A stretch of 64,000 bases of DNA. Source: Nitrincola tapanii (GTDB taxonomy: Bacteria; Pseudomonadota; Gammaproteobacteria; Pseudomonadales; Balneatricaceae). Numbering within the stretch: position 1 is the stretch's first letter; every line of letters starts with the position of its first letter. This document shows, in pieces, positions 1 through 7,904 of this stretch. The stretch lies in assembly GCF_008368715.1 (NCBI RefSeq), contig NZ_SMRS01000007.1, positions 1-64,000 of the forward strand, read 5' to 3'. The notes under the pieces are model-generated. The model was not told the origin of the DNA. It ran no database searches and worked only from the letters and a program-made list of their open reading frames with translations. A program made the translations under genes and the position numbers.

Positions 1-65
1 TAACCTTGCTCTGTGATCTGCTTAACGGCTTGGATCTTAAATTCTTCGGTAAATCGCTGATTCAT
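1..65 (-). CDS. IS3-family transposase OrfA, N-terminal fragment (runs off the left edge)
   Basis: The start codon is ATG at 65-63 on the minus strand, preceded by a GGGGGA ribosome-binding site. The 21 residues inside the window begin MNQRFTEEFKIQAV and continue to KQITEQG. This is the typical opening of the IS3/IS911 OrfA helix-turn-helix protein, which binds the element's terminal repeats and is joined to OrfB by frameshifting. The rest lies outside the window, so whether the element is complete is unknown. Confidence 0.75.
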   Translation of the reverse strand, partial: MNQRFTEEFKIQAVKQITEQG

Positions 66-127
66 TGTTCCCCCTAGGACGCTCAATTGTAAATCAATTA
101 AGTGTCTAGAGAAGGCTGGTCGATTCA
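1..127 (-). mobile_element. Terminal part of an IS3-family insertion sequence
   Basis: The minus strand from base 65 to the window edge encodes the first residues of an IS3-type OrfA (see separate entry). The stretch just outside it, roughly 95-127, reads on the minus strand as a terminal region containing TCTAGACACTTAA, resembling the ends of IS3-group elements. The exact end cannot be fixed without the other terminus; a TG dinucleotide near base 127 is a plausible outer tip. An open reading frame of unrelated sequence starts directly outside it, as if the element had landed in a gene. Confidence 0.6.
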
Positions 128-601
128 AACATTGATAAAGAAATCTCTAAAGCGCACCTGAGCGCTACCGGTTGGAGACTGAATGATCATTTCAGTGGCA
201 ACCCAATTGAAACACATGCCTGCTTCTATCTCATCGACACGATGAGCGACAAAATCGCTATGGCAACTGCCTCAAAAGAGGCGTTTGATAGTATACCCGT
301 AAACAATACAGCTGAGTCCTTCGCTAGCATTATTCAAGAGTCATTTAGGAAAAACTCTGACAGTCTTTCTCCCGACATTTGCGACCCACTGGTAGGTTAC
401 ATTAAAGCTACACAGGTTTACCAACTGTGGTTAAAGCAACACCCTGGTGAACGTATGCACGTCGTGCTGCTTATGTACCACTCTGTAATGCGCCCAGCCA
501 TAATACCCTGGCACAGCACAGTGGTTGATCCGGAGAGCCTTCAGCTCATCGCTGCGAGGATCATGGCAGCAGACAAGCAGCGCCACCCCGAATTGTTTTA
601 A
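128..601 (+). pseudogene. 5'-truncated gene of unknown function, apparently cut by the IS
   Basis: A frame stays open from about base 110 to the TAA at 599-601, about 158 codons beyond the presumed IS end. An ATG at 242 would give only 119 residues and has no convincing ribosome-binding site. The coding frame continues upstream of it in normal-looking protein sequence (for example HLSATGWRLNDHF). This suggests the 3' part of a longer gene whose 5' end was removed by the IS. The product looks soluble, with no signal peptide or membrane segment, and I recognise no domain. It sits convergent with the WYL regulator, whose stop lies 35 bp away, so it may be a remnant of the same accessory block. 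Confidence 0.5.
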
Positions 602-635
602 AGCCACAAGTCAGCCAATCTGTGGCAGATGGTAG

Positions 636-1511
636 TTACAGGAGGTGTTTGTTTAGCTCATCTCGGTTCGCCAGCGTAAGTTGGTGTGCAGCAGGGTACT
701 GGAGGGTTTGCTGGCGCGTGCCGATCCTGAGCTCAACGGCCATGTATTTGACCAGTGGGGCACGTACACTCACCTTAAGCTGTTGGTCTGGCCCCATGGC
801 GTAGTCGTCTGCTACTAGCTGTTGCTGTTCCGGGTCCAGCGCCGGGTTTGGAATCAGTACCATCTCGACCGTTTTAAACCACTCCTTATCATGTTCCGGG
901 TTTGCCATTTCCAGCCGGTCGCTGTCGATCTCGGGTATCGATACAAACCGATGCAGCATAAAGTCCTTAAATTCCTGGTCTTTCTCGCAGAAGGCCCGCA
1001 CATGCCAGCGGCCAGCGGCGGATACCAGTGTGTGCGGTGCGATTAAGCGCTCGGCACCGTCAGGGTTGGAAAATGATCGGTAGCAGACTGATATCCGCTG
1101 CTTGTCACGAACCGCTTGCATGATCACGCGCACAACGTCCGGATCAACGGGGCGGGTAAGTGGCTGCAGTCTGTCGATCGGAGCCTGACCAGTCTGTAAG
1201 GCGTAAAAATGGCTGTTTCGGGAGCTGTTACTGTGCAGTAGATCTAGATATTCATGTACCTCGCCGTGACTGAAGCACGGCTCAAACGCAGTGTCAGGTA
1301 CATAGCCCCGGGTCTGGCTGCAGTGGAAAATGTTGCCGGGTGCTGCCTGCTGGTATGACTTGAGGATCTCCGAAGCCTTGTTCCGGCCAATCGAAAATGC
1401 CTCTTGAAGGTGATTGCTGGTCAGCCGACCCTCCCAAAGCGCGATCACTTCGATCAAGTGGAACTGAGCCATGCGCTCCCAGCTGAGCGCTGTATTGATG
1501 TTTGCATCCAT
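636..1511 (-). CDS. WYL-domain transcriptional regulator, BrxR/CapW-like
   Basis: A 291-residue protein. Residues about 10-75 form a winged helix-turn-helix whose pattern (LIEVIALWEGRL, then a helix with IGRNKASEIL, then RGYVPDTAFEP) resembles BrxR/CapW repressors of phage-defence loci. Residues about 125-195 form a WYL domain (VCYRSFSNPDG, IAPHTLVSAAGRWHVRAF, HRFVSI), and the C-terminal about 80 residues fit the WCX dimerisation extension. Family members repress a neighbouring defence operon and release it on sensing a ligand or nucleic acid. Here the gene is divergent from the Argonaute gene, with 114 bp between the starts. That interval carries a perfect inverted repeat, so control of the Argonaute by this protein is a reasonable inference. 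Confidence 0.85.
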   Translation of the reverse strand: MDANINTALSWERMAQFHLIEVIALWEGRLTSNHLQEAFSIGRNKASEILKSYQQAAPGNIFHCSQTRGYVPDTAFEPCFSHGEVHEYLDLLHSNSSRNSHFYALQTGQAPIDRLQPLTRPVDPDVVRVIMQAVRDKQRISVCYRSFSNPDGAERLIAPHTLVSAAGRWHVRAFCEKDQEFKDFMLHRFVSIPEIDSDRLEMANPEHDKEWFKTVEMVLIPNPALDPEQQQLVADDYAMGPDQQLKVSVRAPLVKYMAVELRIGTRQQTLQYPAAHQLTLANRDELNKHLL

Positions 1512-1555
1512 ATAAACACCTGAGTCTGTTTGAAAATCGGACAGATTGTAAACCC

Positions 1556-1581
1556 GTTCAGTATCGCATGATTAACTGAAC
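1556..1581. promoter_or_regulatory. Inverted repeat, candidate operator of the WYL regulator
   Basis: GTTCAGT (1556-1562) and its exact reverse complement ACTGAAC (1575-1581) are separated by 12 bp, placing the half-site centres about two helical turns apart. The element lies between the divergent regulator and Argonaute starts, 44 bp upstream of the Argonaute ATG. A second, weaker pair, TCTGT/ACAGA with an 11-bp spacer, lies at about 1525-1545. The spacing suits a dimeric winged-helix repressor; binding is inferred only from position and symmetry. Confidence 0.5.
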
Positions 1582-1625
1582 TTCGGCATCCTCAATAGTA
1601 TTGTAATTTCGAGAGGGATGTGCGT

Positions 1626-3881
1626 ATGACGCAAGTACTAGCACAGGACAGTATCGGCCTGTCGGCCGTGACATTGGATCGTGATCTTCAACAGATACTG
1701 GTTTACCGCTATCGCGTGATTATCGAGTCGGGCTTTGGTGAGCAGGACTTGCCAGTGACGCAAACGCGAAAAGTGGCAAGGCTTGCGGCGCGTCGAAATG
1801 ATTGGAAGCCAGTGACGGATGTTGCACATTTCAGTGTGGCATCACTGCAACCATTGGATAACCTGAATATCGATGCCTATGGCTGTAAATGCACACTTGA
1901 GTTTGAGGCGGAGGCGGTGCTTGAAGCAGCCGTTGATAATGATCGCGAGGCGATTGAACGCCTGCTTAATCAGGATCTTTACCGGGCTGCCTGTCAACTG
2001 GCGCAGAAGCGGGATGCGAAAGGAGGGAAGTCACTCAAAGCCTGCCGTTATGCCGGATGGGCAGAAATTGAAGAGACTCAGCCTTCTGAACGGGTCAGTG
2101 CTAGGTCGGAGTATCTGGAACTGTTCAAAACCCTGCGTCTGACTCCAGAAGTGCTGCCTGATGGCCACGTCATATTGGGGCTCTCGGTGCGCCATAAGCT
2201 CTGTGCACGTGATGGTATTACGCTCGACTGGGTTATCAAAAAGCGACCGCAATGGATGAAGGACATACAGCGTGTACGTCATCGTTACACCGATCAGGGA
2301 AAGGCTGCAGCCGTAGCGGATCTGCACGGAGTGGCCGAGGGTAAAACGGCTGACTCGCTGGTGCCAGGCACGGTACAGAGTATTTATGAGTATCACAAAG
2401 CGAGAGGTCGAGTCCCGCCAGTGGAGTCGAACAGCATTCGTAACAGCCAGGTGGTGCGTGTCAGCTATGGTAATAAGGTTCAGTATGAGCACCTCGCAGG
2501 GCTGCTGGAACCCATGTTTGATTTTGAAACTCTGCAGAAAATTGACAGCCCGTTGCTCAACCGTATTGCTCGAGATCTCAAATGGCCCGTGATGGACCGC
2601 CTGAAAGCCTCCGCTGAGATGGTTAAAGGGCTGGTTCTGCCGGGCTTTGTGGCCAGGGTGGTGCCGCTGAAGTCATCCGAACGGGCTGTCGATAACCTTC
2701 GACCAAGATTCGATTTGCGCTTTCACAATGGCCGTACCGGTGAAACTGAGAAAGATGTCCTGAATTGTAAGGCCTTCCGGGGTATGACCCGCACTCAAGT
2801 GGTATGCCTTGCCGTCGGAACGAAAACTTCGCCAGAAGCGTTGAGCACCCATTTCCAGAAATTGCAGTCGGCTTGTCAGCAGTTGTCCGCTGAGCCGTTG
2901 CCGACATGGCGAGGCGTTACATCGGTCAAGCCGCTGAAAAATGCTTTTGAGCTGGATGCGCGCCTGAGCAAAACACCACCTGAAAATACCCTGCTGGTGA
3001 TTGCCATCGACAAATCGATCGACAAGGCTGAGATCCGTGACGTGGCCTTTCGTCACAAGCTGGCCTGTCAGTTCATGCTGACCGACCACTATGCCAAAAC
3101 CTACAGCCCTAACTATTACGCTAACCTGGCGGCTGGAGTATTCAGCAAAGGCGGCGGCTTGATTTGTGCCTTGGGGGAGATGCCCGGCGAAGTGGATCTA
3201 TTTATAGGTCTGGATATGGGGGGCACTTCACAAAGAGCCCCAGGGTCAGCCTTTCTGTTTACCCGCAACGGCGCTCAGCTGGGTTGGCAGCTGGCGGATC
3301 TGCAAAGCGGCGAGCGCCTGGGTGACGAAGCATTGGCCAGTTTGCTGCACAAAAGCATTCAGGAATATGCCCGGCACCACGACGGCGATGTGCCGCGCAG
3401 GATTACCCTTCATCGAGATGGTCGGTTCTTTGAAAGCCTTGATGTGATTCAAGCGGTTGAGCGGCAATATGACCTCAGTATCAGCGTACTGGAAGTGATC
3501 AAGAGTGGTGCGCCCATCATCTTCCGCAAGTATCGACATGCTGGCAAGGCGCTCTACAAGAATCCTGAAGTAGGGGATGTCTACCGTTACGCAGGTCTGG
3601 ATGAGCTGATTCTGGCGACCTACAGCGGCCAAGAGCTGGGTGCTTGGGGTGACAAGGTCAGCGTACGCCCTCTGCGCCTGCGCAAGCGATATGGTGATGA
3701 GACTCTGGAGACTCTGGCTCAGCAAGTGCTACTGCTAAGTCGCATCCACGGTGCTTCCCTGTACCGTCATCCGCGTCTTCCGGTTACGACCCATCATGCG
3801 GACCGTTTTGCGACCCTGAGGCAATCATGCAGCCTGGAGGCGTTATCGCACATGGATCGAACCTGTCCGGTGTATTTGTAA
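1626..3881 (+). CDS. ago: Long prokaryotic Argonaute with DEDD catalytic tetrad
   Basis: A nuclease guided by a short nucleic acid. I chose the ATG at 1626 (751 aa) because GAGAGG at 1612-1617 is 8 bp upstream; a GTG at 1620 is too close. The order is an N domain (about 1-165), a PAZ-like region (about 175-330), MID (about 440-515) and PIWI (515-751). In PIWI the metal-binding residues appear as D530 (IGLDMGG), E563 (SGERLGDE), D598 (LHRDGRF) and D726 (THHADRF), spaced as in active long pAgos, so slicing activity is likely. The MID pocket has Q482 and K508 (FSKGGG). At the two positions usually Tyr/Arg and Lys it has K467 and R471. The length and PAZ exclude short pAgos. It is divergent from the WYL regulator and 106 bp ahead of the methyltransferase-HNH gene. 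Guide and target type (DNA or RNA) cannot be read from sequence. Confidence 0.9.
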   Translation: MTQVLAQDSIGLSAVTLDRDLQQILVYRYRVIIESGFGEQDLPVTQTRKVARLAARRNDWKPVTDVAHFSVASLQPLDNLNIDAYGCKCTLEFEAEAVLEAAVDNDREAIERLLNQDLYRAACQLAQKRDAKGGKSLKACRYAGWAEIEETQPSERVSARSEYLELFKTLRLTPEVLPDGHVILGLSVRHKLCARDGITLDWVIKKRPQWMKDIQRVRHRYTDQGKAAAVADLHGVAEGKTADSLVPGTVQSIYEYHKARGRVPPVESNSIRNSQVVRVSYGNKVQYEHLAGLLEPMFDFETLQKIDSPLLNRIARDLKWPVMDRLKASAEMVKGLVLPGFVARVVPLKSSERAVDNLRPRFDLRFHNGRTGETEKDVLNCKAFRGMTRTQVVCLAVGTKTSPEALSTHFQKLQSACQQLSAEPLPTWRGVTSVKPLKNAFELDARLSKTPPENTLLVIAIDKSIDKAEIRDVAFRHKLACQFMLTDHYAKTYSPNYYANLAAGVFSKGGGLICALGEMPGEVDLFIGLDMGGTSQRAPGSAFLFTRNGAQLGWQLADLQSGERLGDEALASLLHKSIQEYARHHDGDVPRRITLHRDGRFFESLDVIQAVERQYDLSISVLEVIKSGAPIIFRKYRHAGKALYKNPEVGDVYRYAGLDELILATYSGQELGAWGDKVSVRPLRLRKRYGDETLETLAQQVLLLSRIHGASLYRHPRLPVTTHHADRFATLRQSCSLEALSHMDRTCPVYL

Positions 3882-3987
3882 GTTCTACAGTGAGATCTTT
3901 AGCCAGAACTTCTATCATATGACCGCTTGCTAGGTAAAATGCGTAGCATCAACGATCTAGTCCCGATTAAAAGGCATTACTGCAATC

Positions 3988-5670
3988 ATGACGTTTGATC
4001 CTTATAACCGCCATGCGCACAAGTTTTTCAACCAATACCAATCTGTTACTTGTGAGCGAGTTCATAGCGATTGGCTGCATCTTTTGCAAAACAAATCAGG
4101 CTTGGCTCTGGATGTCGGTGCAGGAAGTGGCCGCGATGCATTAGCATTGGCAGAGCGTGGTTGGGATGTTGTGGCGGTGGAGCCTGCTGTAGAGCTGCGT
4201 CGACTAGGCGAAAAAATTACCGCTCATACCAGTGTCCAGTGGTTGGATGATTCTCTCCCGCACCTGAATGACACTCGTAAACTCAGTCATCGGTTTGATC
4301 TGGTTTTGGTATCTGCCGTCTGGATGCATCTTCCGCCGAGTTCACGTGAGCGCGCGTTTCGTATTTTAACGGAGTTACTGGCACCCTCTGGTCTGTTGGT
4401 TATTACTTTACGGCATGGTCCGGGTGATGGGAAGCGGGTGTTCTACGAAGTGACCAAAGCTGAATTGGATCGTTATGCGCGTCAGCGTGCTGTTGTACCC
4501 GTGACACTAGAGCACACTTCACATACCGATGAGCTTAAACGTGAGGAGGTAACTTGGGAAACCGCTGTTTATCGGTTACCGGATGATGGTACGGGTGCAT
4601 TACCAACTTTGCGGCATATTATTGTGAATGATAATAAAGCCTCAACTTATAAGTTAGGACTGCTGCGAACCTTGGTGCGAATTGCGGACAGCGCGCCTGG
4701 GATGGTGTTGAGTCGCTCTGATGATTGGGTTGAATTACCCTTGGGAGCACTGGGTCTTTTCTGGATTATGTTATATCACCCTTTGGTACTGAAACATCAG
4801 TTGCGGCAATCGCCAGGCGCGCGGGGATTAAGCTTTGCGGGGGAGGATTTTTATAAGTTGGGTCAGGTTTCGCCGCTGGACTTTCGAGTGGGGCTAAGGC
4901 TTTCAGCCGATTTGGCGCCAGTGGTGATGCGAGCAATTAAATTAGCTTCATCCAATATTCTCAAGAACCCTGCCCATTTTACCACCTGGCCAGGTACTCA
5001 TCGGCAGATTTTCGAGGGTGCTCTGAGCCGTATGGTAGTTCGCCATGAAGCGGTTCGTTTAGATAAAGAGACACTGGCTCAGTTCGGGACATTCCGTGTA
5101 CCGTCCATGCTTTGGGATACTTTCAGTCGATACGCTTGCTGGATAGAGCCGGCTATAGTGAACGAATGGATTAACCTAATGAGTGGATGGGAAGCGCGTT
5201 ATTCGATAGAAACTTATCACAAAGCTTTGCAGTGGTCTGAAGGGCGGCGTGACACGACCTTAGTGCGCAAATTAGTGGAGCATCAGCTTTCAGTGGGTTC
5301 AGTGGAGTGTGTATGGACTGCTCGAGATCTCTCTCGTAATCGTTATGATATTGATCACTGCTTTCCATGGTCCCGTTGGAATAATAACGACTTGTGGAAT
5401 CTTTTACCTGCCACTCAGAGTGCTAATGCAGCAAAATCAGAGAAGCTTCCTGCGGATTTTCTGCTCAAGCAGGCACGGCCTCGAGTAATGAATTGGTGGG
5501 AGAATGCCATTATGGGGACAGAGCGAGAACAGCAGTTTTTTGCTGAAGCTGAGGTTGCGCTACCCATGCTCGGTGAAAATCATAAGGTTGAGGCTGTTTT
5601 TGAAGGTATGCTTCAGCAACGTTTGCGCCTTAAAACTAACTTAAGGTTGGTAGAATGGTTGGGAATGTGA
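3988..5670 (+). CDS. Class I SAM methyltransferase-HNH endonuclease fusion protein
   Basis: A 560-residue fusion. Residues about 30-150 form a Rossmann methyltransferase: SAM loop LDVGAGSGRD at 41-50, acidic residue E65 ending strand 2, then DLVLVSAVWMHLPP and LLAPSGLLVITL. It lacks the (N/D)PP(Y/F) motif of DNA amino-methyltransferases, so a DNA base need not be its substrate. Residues about 440-500 form an HNH nuclease: C441, D456-H457 (DIDHCFPWSR), N471 (LWNLLP), N480 and K483. The middle, about 200-435, is unassigned; no APAZ signature is evident by eye. It is codirectional with Argonaute after 106 bp, so it could be cotranscribed or use its own promoter. The pairing suggests a nuclease effector for the pAgo. 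A stand-alone defence gene is the alternative. Confidence 0.8.
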   Translation: MTFDPYNRHAHKFFNQYQSVTCERVHSDWLHLLQNKSGLALDVGAGSGRDALALAERGWDVVAVEPAVELRRLGEKITAHTSVQWLDDSLPHLNDTRKLSHRFDLVLVSAVWMHLPPSSRERAFRILTELLAPSGLLVITLRHGPGDGKRVFYEVTKAELDRYARQRAVVPVTLEHTSHTDELKREEVTWETAVYRLPDDGTGALPTLRHIIVNDNKASTYKLGLLRTLVRIADSAPGMVLSRSDDWVELPLGALGLFWIMLYHPLVLKHQLRQSPGARGLSFAGEDFYKLGQVSPLDFRVGLRLSADLAPVVMRAIKLASSNILKNPAHFTTWPGTHRQIFEGALSRMVVRHEAVRLDKETLAQFGTFRVPSMLWDTFSRYACWIEPAIVNEWINLMSGWEARYSIETYHKALQWSEGRRDTTLVRKLVEHQLSVGSVECVWTARDLSRNRYDIDHCFPWSRWNNNDLWNLLPATQSANAAKSEKLPADFLLKQARPRVMNWWENAIMGTEREQQFFAEAEVALPMLGENHKVEAVFEGMLQQRLRLKTNLRLVEWLGM

Positions 5671-5744
5671 CAACAGATTCACGTGCAAACTAGAGTGGGT
5701 GTTAGCTGTATACGATCTGATTTGAATTCATTCAGCTACAAATG

Positions 5745-5776
5745 AAAAAGGCAGACCGGTAAGTACCTGATCTGCC
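5745..5776 (-). terminator. Rho-independent terminator downstream of tRNA-fMet
   Basis: On the minus strand GGCAGA (5776-5771) pairs with TCTGCC (5755-5750), with an inner AGGTA/TACC pairing, followed by a run of T (5749-5745). It lies 11 bp beyond the tRNA 3' end and would end the tRNA transcript before it enters the opposing methyltransferase-HNH gene. Confidence 0.8.
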
Positions 5777-5786
5777 TCTTAAAATT

Positions 5787-5863
<77 letters not shown>

Positions 5864-5902
5864 TCAACGTGGGGCGTATATTATAGATGGCCCCTGCCCT
5901 TG

Positions 5903-6280
5903 TCAAGGATTGTTGCAGCTGCGCTGACGTTTTATTGCTGCTTTTTGGCAAGCTAGAATGAAACGTGATAACAAACGCTCCTCGAGTTCACTCAAATCTT
6001 GTAGTTCGCCGGCGTACGCCCCGGATTTCATGCGTAACAAATGTACTTGGCACAGAATTTTGACCTCACGATCCTCCAGCGCAAAGCGTAAGCAGGCTTG
6101 ATGGATTTTTCCTTCCAGCTCATGAGCGGAGCTGAAAGCGACTCCATTCGCAGAGAGATCTTGCAGTACCACGGGTTGATCATCGATCCAGAGAGAAACC
6201 GGATCTTCCTGGACAGGAGTCATGCGAAAAGCACGGCGTCCTGTCTCTTCATCATTAGGCAACACGATGATCGGCTTCAT
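5903..6280 (-). CDS. PilZ-domain protein (probable c-di-GMP receptor)
   Basis: A 125-residue cytoplasmic protein dominated by a PilZ fold. The RxxxR element (RRAFR, residues 14-18) and the DLSANGVAF strand motif (about 42-50) are the two c-di-GMP-binding signatures. The start overlaps the stop of the stator gene upstream (6277-6280), so the two are translationally coupled. PilZ proteins such as YcgR act as flagellar brakes. Placement directly behind a stator pair suggests a role in tuning motor output, but that is inference from context. Confidence 0.8.
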   Translation of the reverse strand: MKPIIVLPNDEETGRRAFRMTPVQEDPVSLWIDDQPVVLQDLSANGVAFSSAHELEGKIHQACLRFALEDREVKILCQVHLLRMKSGAYAGELQDLSELEERLLSRFILACQKAAIKRQRSCNNP

Positions 6281-7071
6281 AATCTTGGCAGCTCTTTTTT
6301 CTCTAAGACAAATTCAATGCGTCGATTGGCCGCACGACCGGCTTCAGTAGTGTTCGACGCTAAGGGAAGGGAATCGGCATAACCGCTGGCGCTGGCTCGC
6401 TCAGGCGGCAACCCCCCATCAATTAAAAAACGTAGAACGGTTGTTGCACGCACAGCGGAGAGTTCCCAGTTGGAAGGAAAGATGGGCGTGCTAATAGGGG
6501 TGTTGTCTGTATGTCCCAGAACTTCCAACTTGTAAGCGGGATTGGCTAAGACCAACTCTAACAAACTGTCTAGAATCGGCATCATAGCGCGTTTAATTTC
6601 AGCTGAACCGGGTTCAAAGAGCAGAGCGCCGCTAATCCGCAGCGTTAAACGTCCGTCTCTGGGTTCGCCAATCTCGACCCAGCTCCCCATTTCTGAATGG
6701 GCGAGGCTGCTTTCCAAATCTTGTACGATGTCCTGTAATTCCAGATTCGCGGCATCGACTAAGGCTTGGCGTAGGCGGAACTCATCGGCCAGTTGTGCAT
6801 CGGTGGGGTAGGGGATAATCGGTGTTTCCAGTTCGGGGATGCGCGCGGTATCGGGTGCCGGGGCTTCTAGGGGGATCAGGCTGCTTAGAGCGGTATCACG
6901 TGACAGCGCGATATTGAGAGAGCGTGCGGTCTGTTCAAAGGCTTCTTTTTCGATATTCGAGACTGAAAAGAGCAGTACAAAAAAGACCAGCAATAGCGTC
7001 ATGAGATCGGCATAGGTGGTGAGCCAGCCTGGCCCTTCTTCATCCATGAGTTGCTGCTTACGACTACTCAT
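6277..7071 (-). CDS. Flagellar stator protein, MotB/PomB family
   Basis: A 264-residue inner-membrane protein. The single membrane helix begins at about residue 19 with TTYADLMTLLLVFFVLLF; D22 is the ion-carrying aspartate essential for torque. After a linker, residues about 130-255 form an OmpA-like peptidoglycan-binding domain (EVLGHTDNTP, NWELSAVRA, GRAANRRIEFVLE). With the MotA-type partner upstream (4-bp overlap) it forms the stator that anchors to the cell wall. The partner resembles PomA, which hints at sodium coupling, but the coupling ion cannot be decided from sequence. Confidence 0.9.
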   Translation of the reverse strand: MSSRKQQLMDEEGPGWLTTYADLMTLLLVFFVLLFSVSNIEKEAFEQTARSLNIALSRDTALSSLIPLEAPAPDTARIPELETPIIPYPTDAQLADEFRLRQALVDAANLELQDIVQDLESSLAHSEMGSWVEIGEPRDGRLTLRISGALLFEPGSAEIKRAMMPILDSLLELVLANPAYKLEVLGHTDNTPISTPIFPSNWELSAVRATTVLRFLIDGGLPPERASASGYADSLPLASNTTEAGRAANRRIEFVLEKKELPRL

Positions 7072-7877
7072 TTAGAGGCCTTTTTTGTATTCGCCGTATC
7101 GGCTCCTTCGCTGCTTTTCCCCATACGTAGGGGTTTGCGTGAATCCTCAGGTAAATAAGAGGACAGTTGTTCATAGACATGTGCATAGTGATCGTTAGTC
7201 AAAATGCTGATGCAACCCTCACGAATAATCTCGAGGTTTGTGACTTCCACTAAGGTGCGTGCTCTCAGTTTACCGGCAATGGGTAAAAACACCACAGTCG
7301 CTAACAAAGAGCCATAAAAAGTGGTGAGCAAGGCGATTGCCATGGCCGGGCCAATACTTTCCGGCTCGCTCAACACACTTAACATTTGGATCAAACCGAT
7401 CAGTGTCCCGAGCATACCAAACGCCGGCGCGTACATGGCCATTTTCTTAAAGACATCCTGTACAGTGAAATGACGCGCGATTAAAGAATCGATCTCATTT
7501 TGCAAGGTGTTTCGAATCACTTGCTCTGAAGCAGCTTCGGCTAAAAGGTTGGTGGCGCGGCGTAAGACGTGAGAGTTGGTTTCAATATCCCCGAGTTTGA
7601 GGAGGCCATGGCGATGACTGATACGGCTAAGTTCTAGCATGGTATCAATCATCTCTTGTGGATTGGTTTTGTCGCGGGTGAAGACGATCCAAGCGGCTTT
7701 GAACGCGTTGAGCACGTCTTTAAATTGTACCGTTAACAGGGTGGCCGCGATGGTGCCCCCAGCCACGATCATTAACCCCGGGATGTTGACAAAGACATCG
7801 GCATTACCCCCGATGATGATGGCGGAAATAATCAGCGCCAATCCGGAGATGATGCCAAGCAGTGATGCAAAATCCAT
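7068..7877 (-). CDS. Flagellar stator protein, MotA/PomA family
   Basis: A 269-residue polytopic membrane protein with two N-terminal helices (MDFASLLGIISGLALI and the IPGLMIVAGGTIAATLL segment), a large cytoplasmic loop (about 60-150) and two C-terminal helices (MYAPAFGMLGTLIGLIQML and a later segment around MAIALLTTFYGSLLAT). The opening and the conserved PAFGMLGTLIGL motif match PomA-type stators. It is the first gene of a motA-motB-pilZ operon, and the stator gene after it overlaps by 4 bp. The C-terminal tail (after about 245) is polar and lysine-rich. Confidence 0.9.
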   Translation of the reverse strand: MDFASLLGIISGLALIISAIIIGGNADVFVNIPGLMIVAGGTIAATLLTVQFKDVLNAFKAAWIVFTRDKTNPQEMIDTMLELSRISHRHGLLKLGDIETNSHVLRRATNLLAEAASEQVIRNTLQNEIDSLIARHFTVQDVFKKMAMYAPAFGMLGTLIGLIQMLSVLSEPESIGPAMAIALLTTFYGSLLATVVFLPIAGKLRARTLVEVTNLEIIREGCISILTNDHYAHVYEQLSSYLPEDSRKPLRMGKSSEGADTANTKKASK

Positions 7878-7904
7878 GGGTCACCTCATCGAGAGCGCAG
7901 CAGG

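Noticed and set aside
622-1046. Plus-strand open frames at 622-804 and 822-1046
   Set aside because: They lie antisense within the WYL regulator gene, have no family-like sequence and no good ribosome-binding site.
1525-1545. A CTGT...ACAG pair in the WYL-Argonaute intergenic region resembling a LexA box
   Set aside because: The spacer is 11 bases, not the 8 of the CTGT-N8-ACAG consensus, so SOS control is not supported.
2031-3725. Minus-strand open frames of 94-159 codons within the Argonaute gene
   Set aside because: They are shadows of the strong Argonaute frame, with low-complexity or unrelated composition.
1626-3881. Assigning the Argonaute to the short pAgo or PIWI-RE groups
   Set aside because: It has N-terminal and PAZ-like regions and an intact DEDD tetrad with normal spacing, which those groups lack.
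3988-4440. Reading the methyltransferase half of the fusion as a DNA methylase of a restriction-modification system
   Set aside because: No (N/D)PP(Y/F) catalytic motif, target-recognition domain or separate specificity gene is visible.
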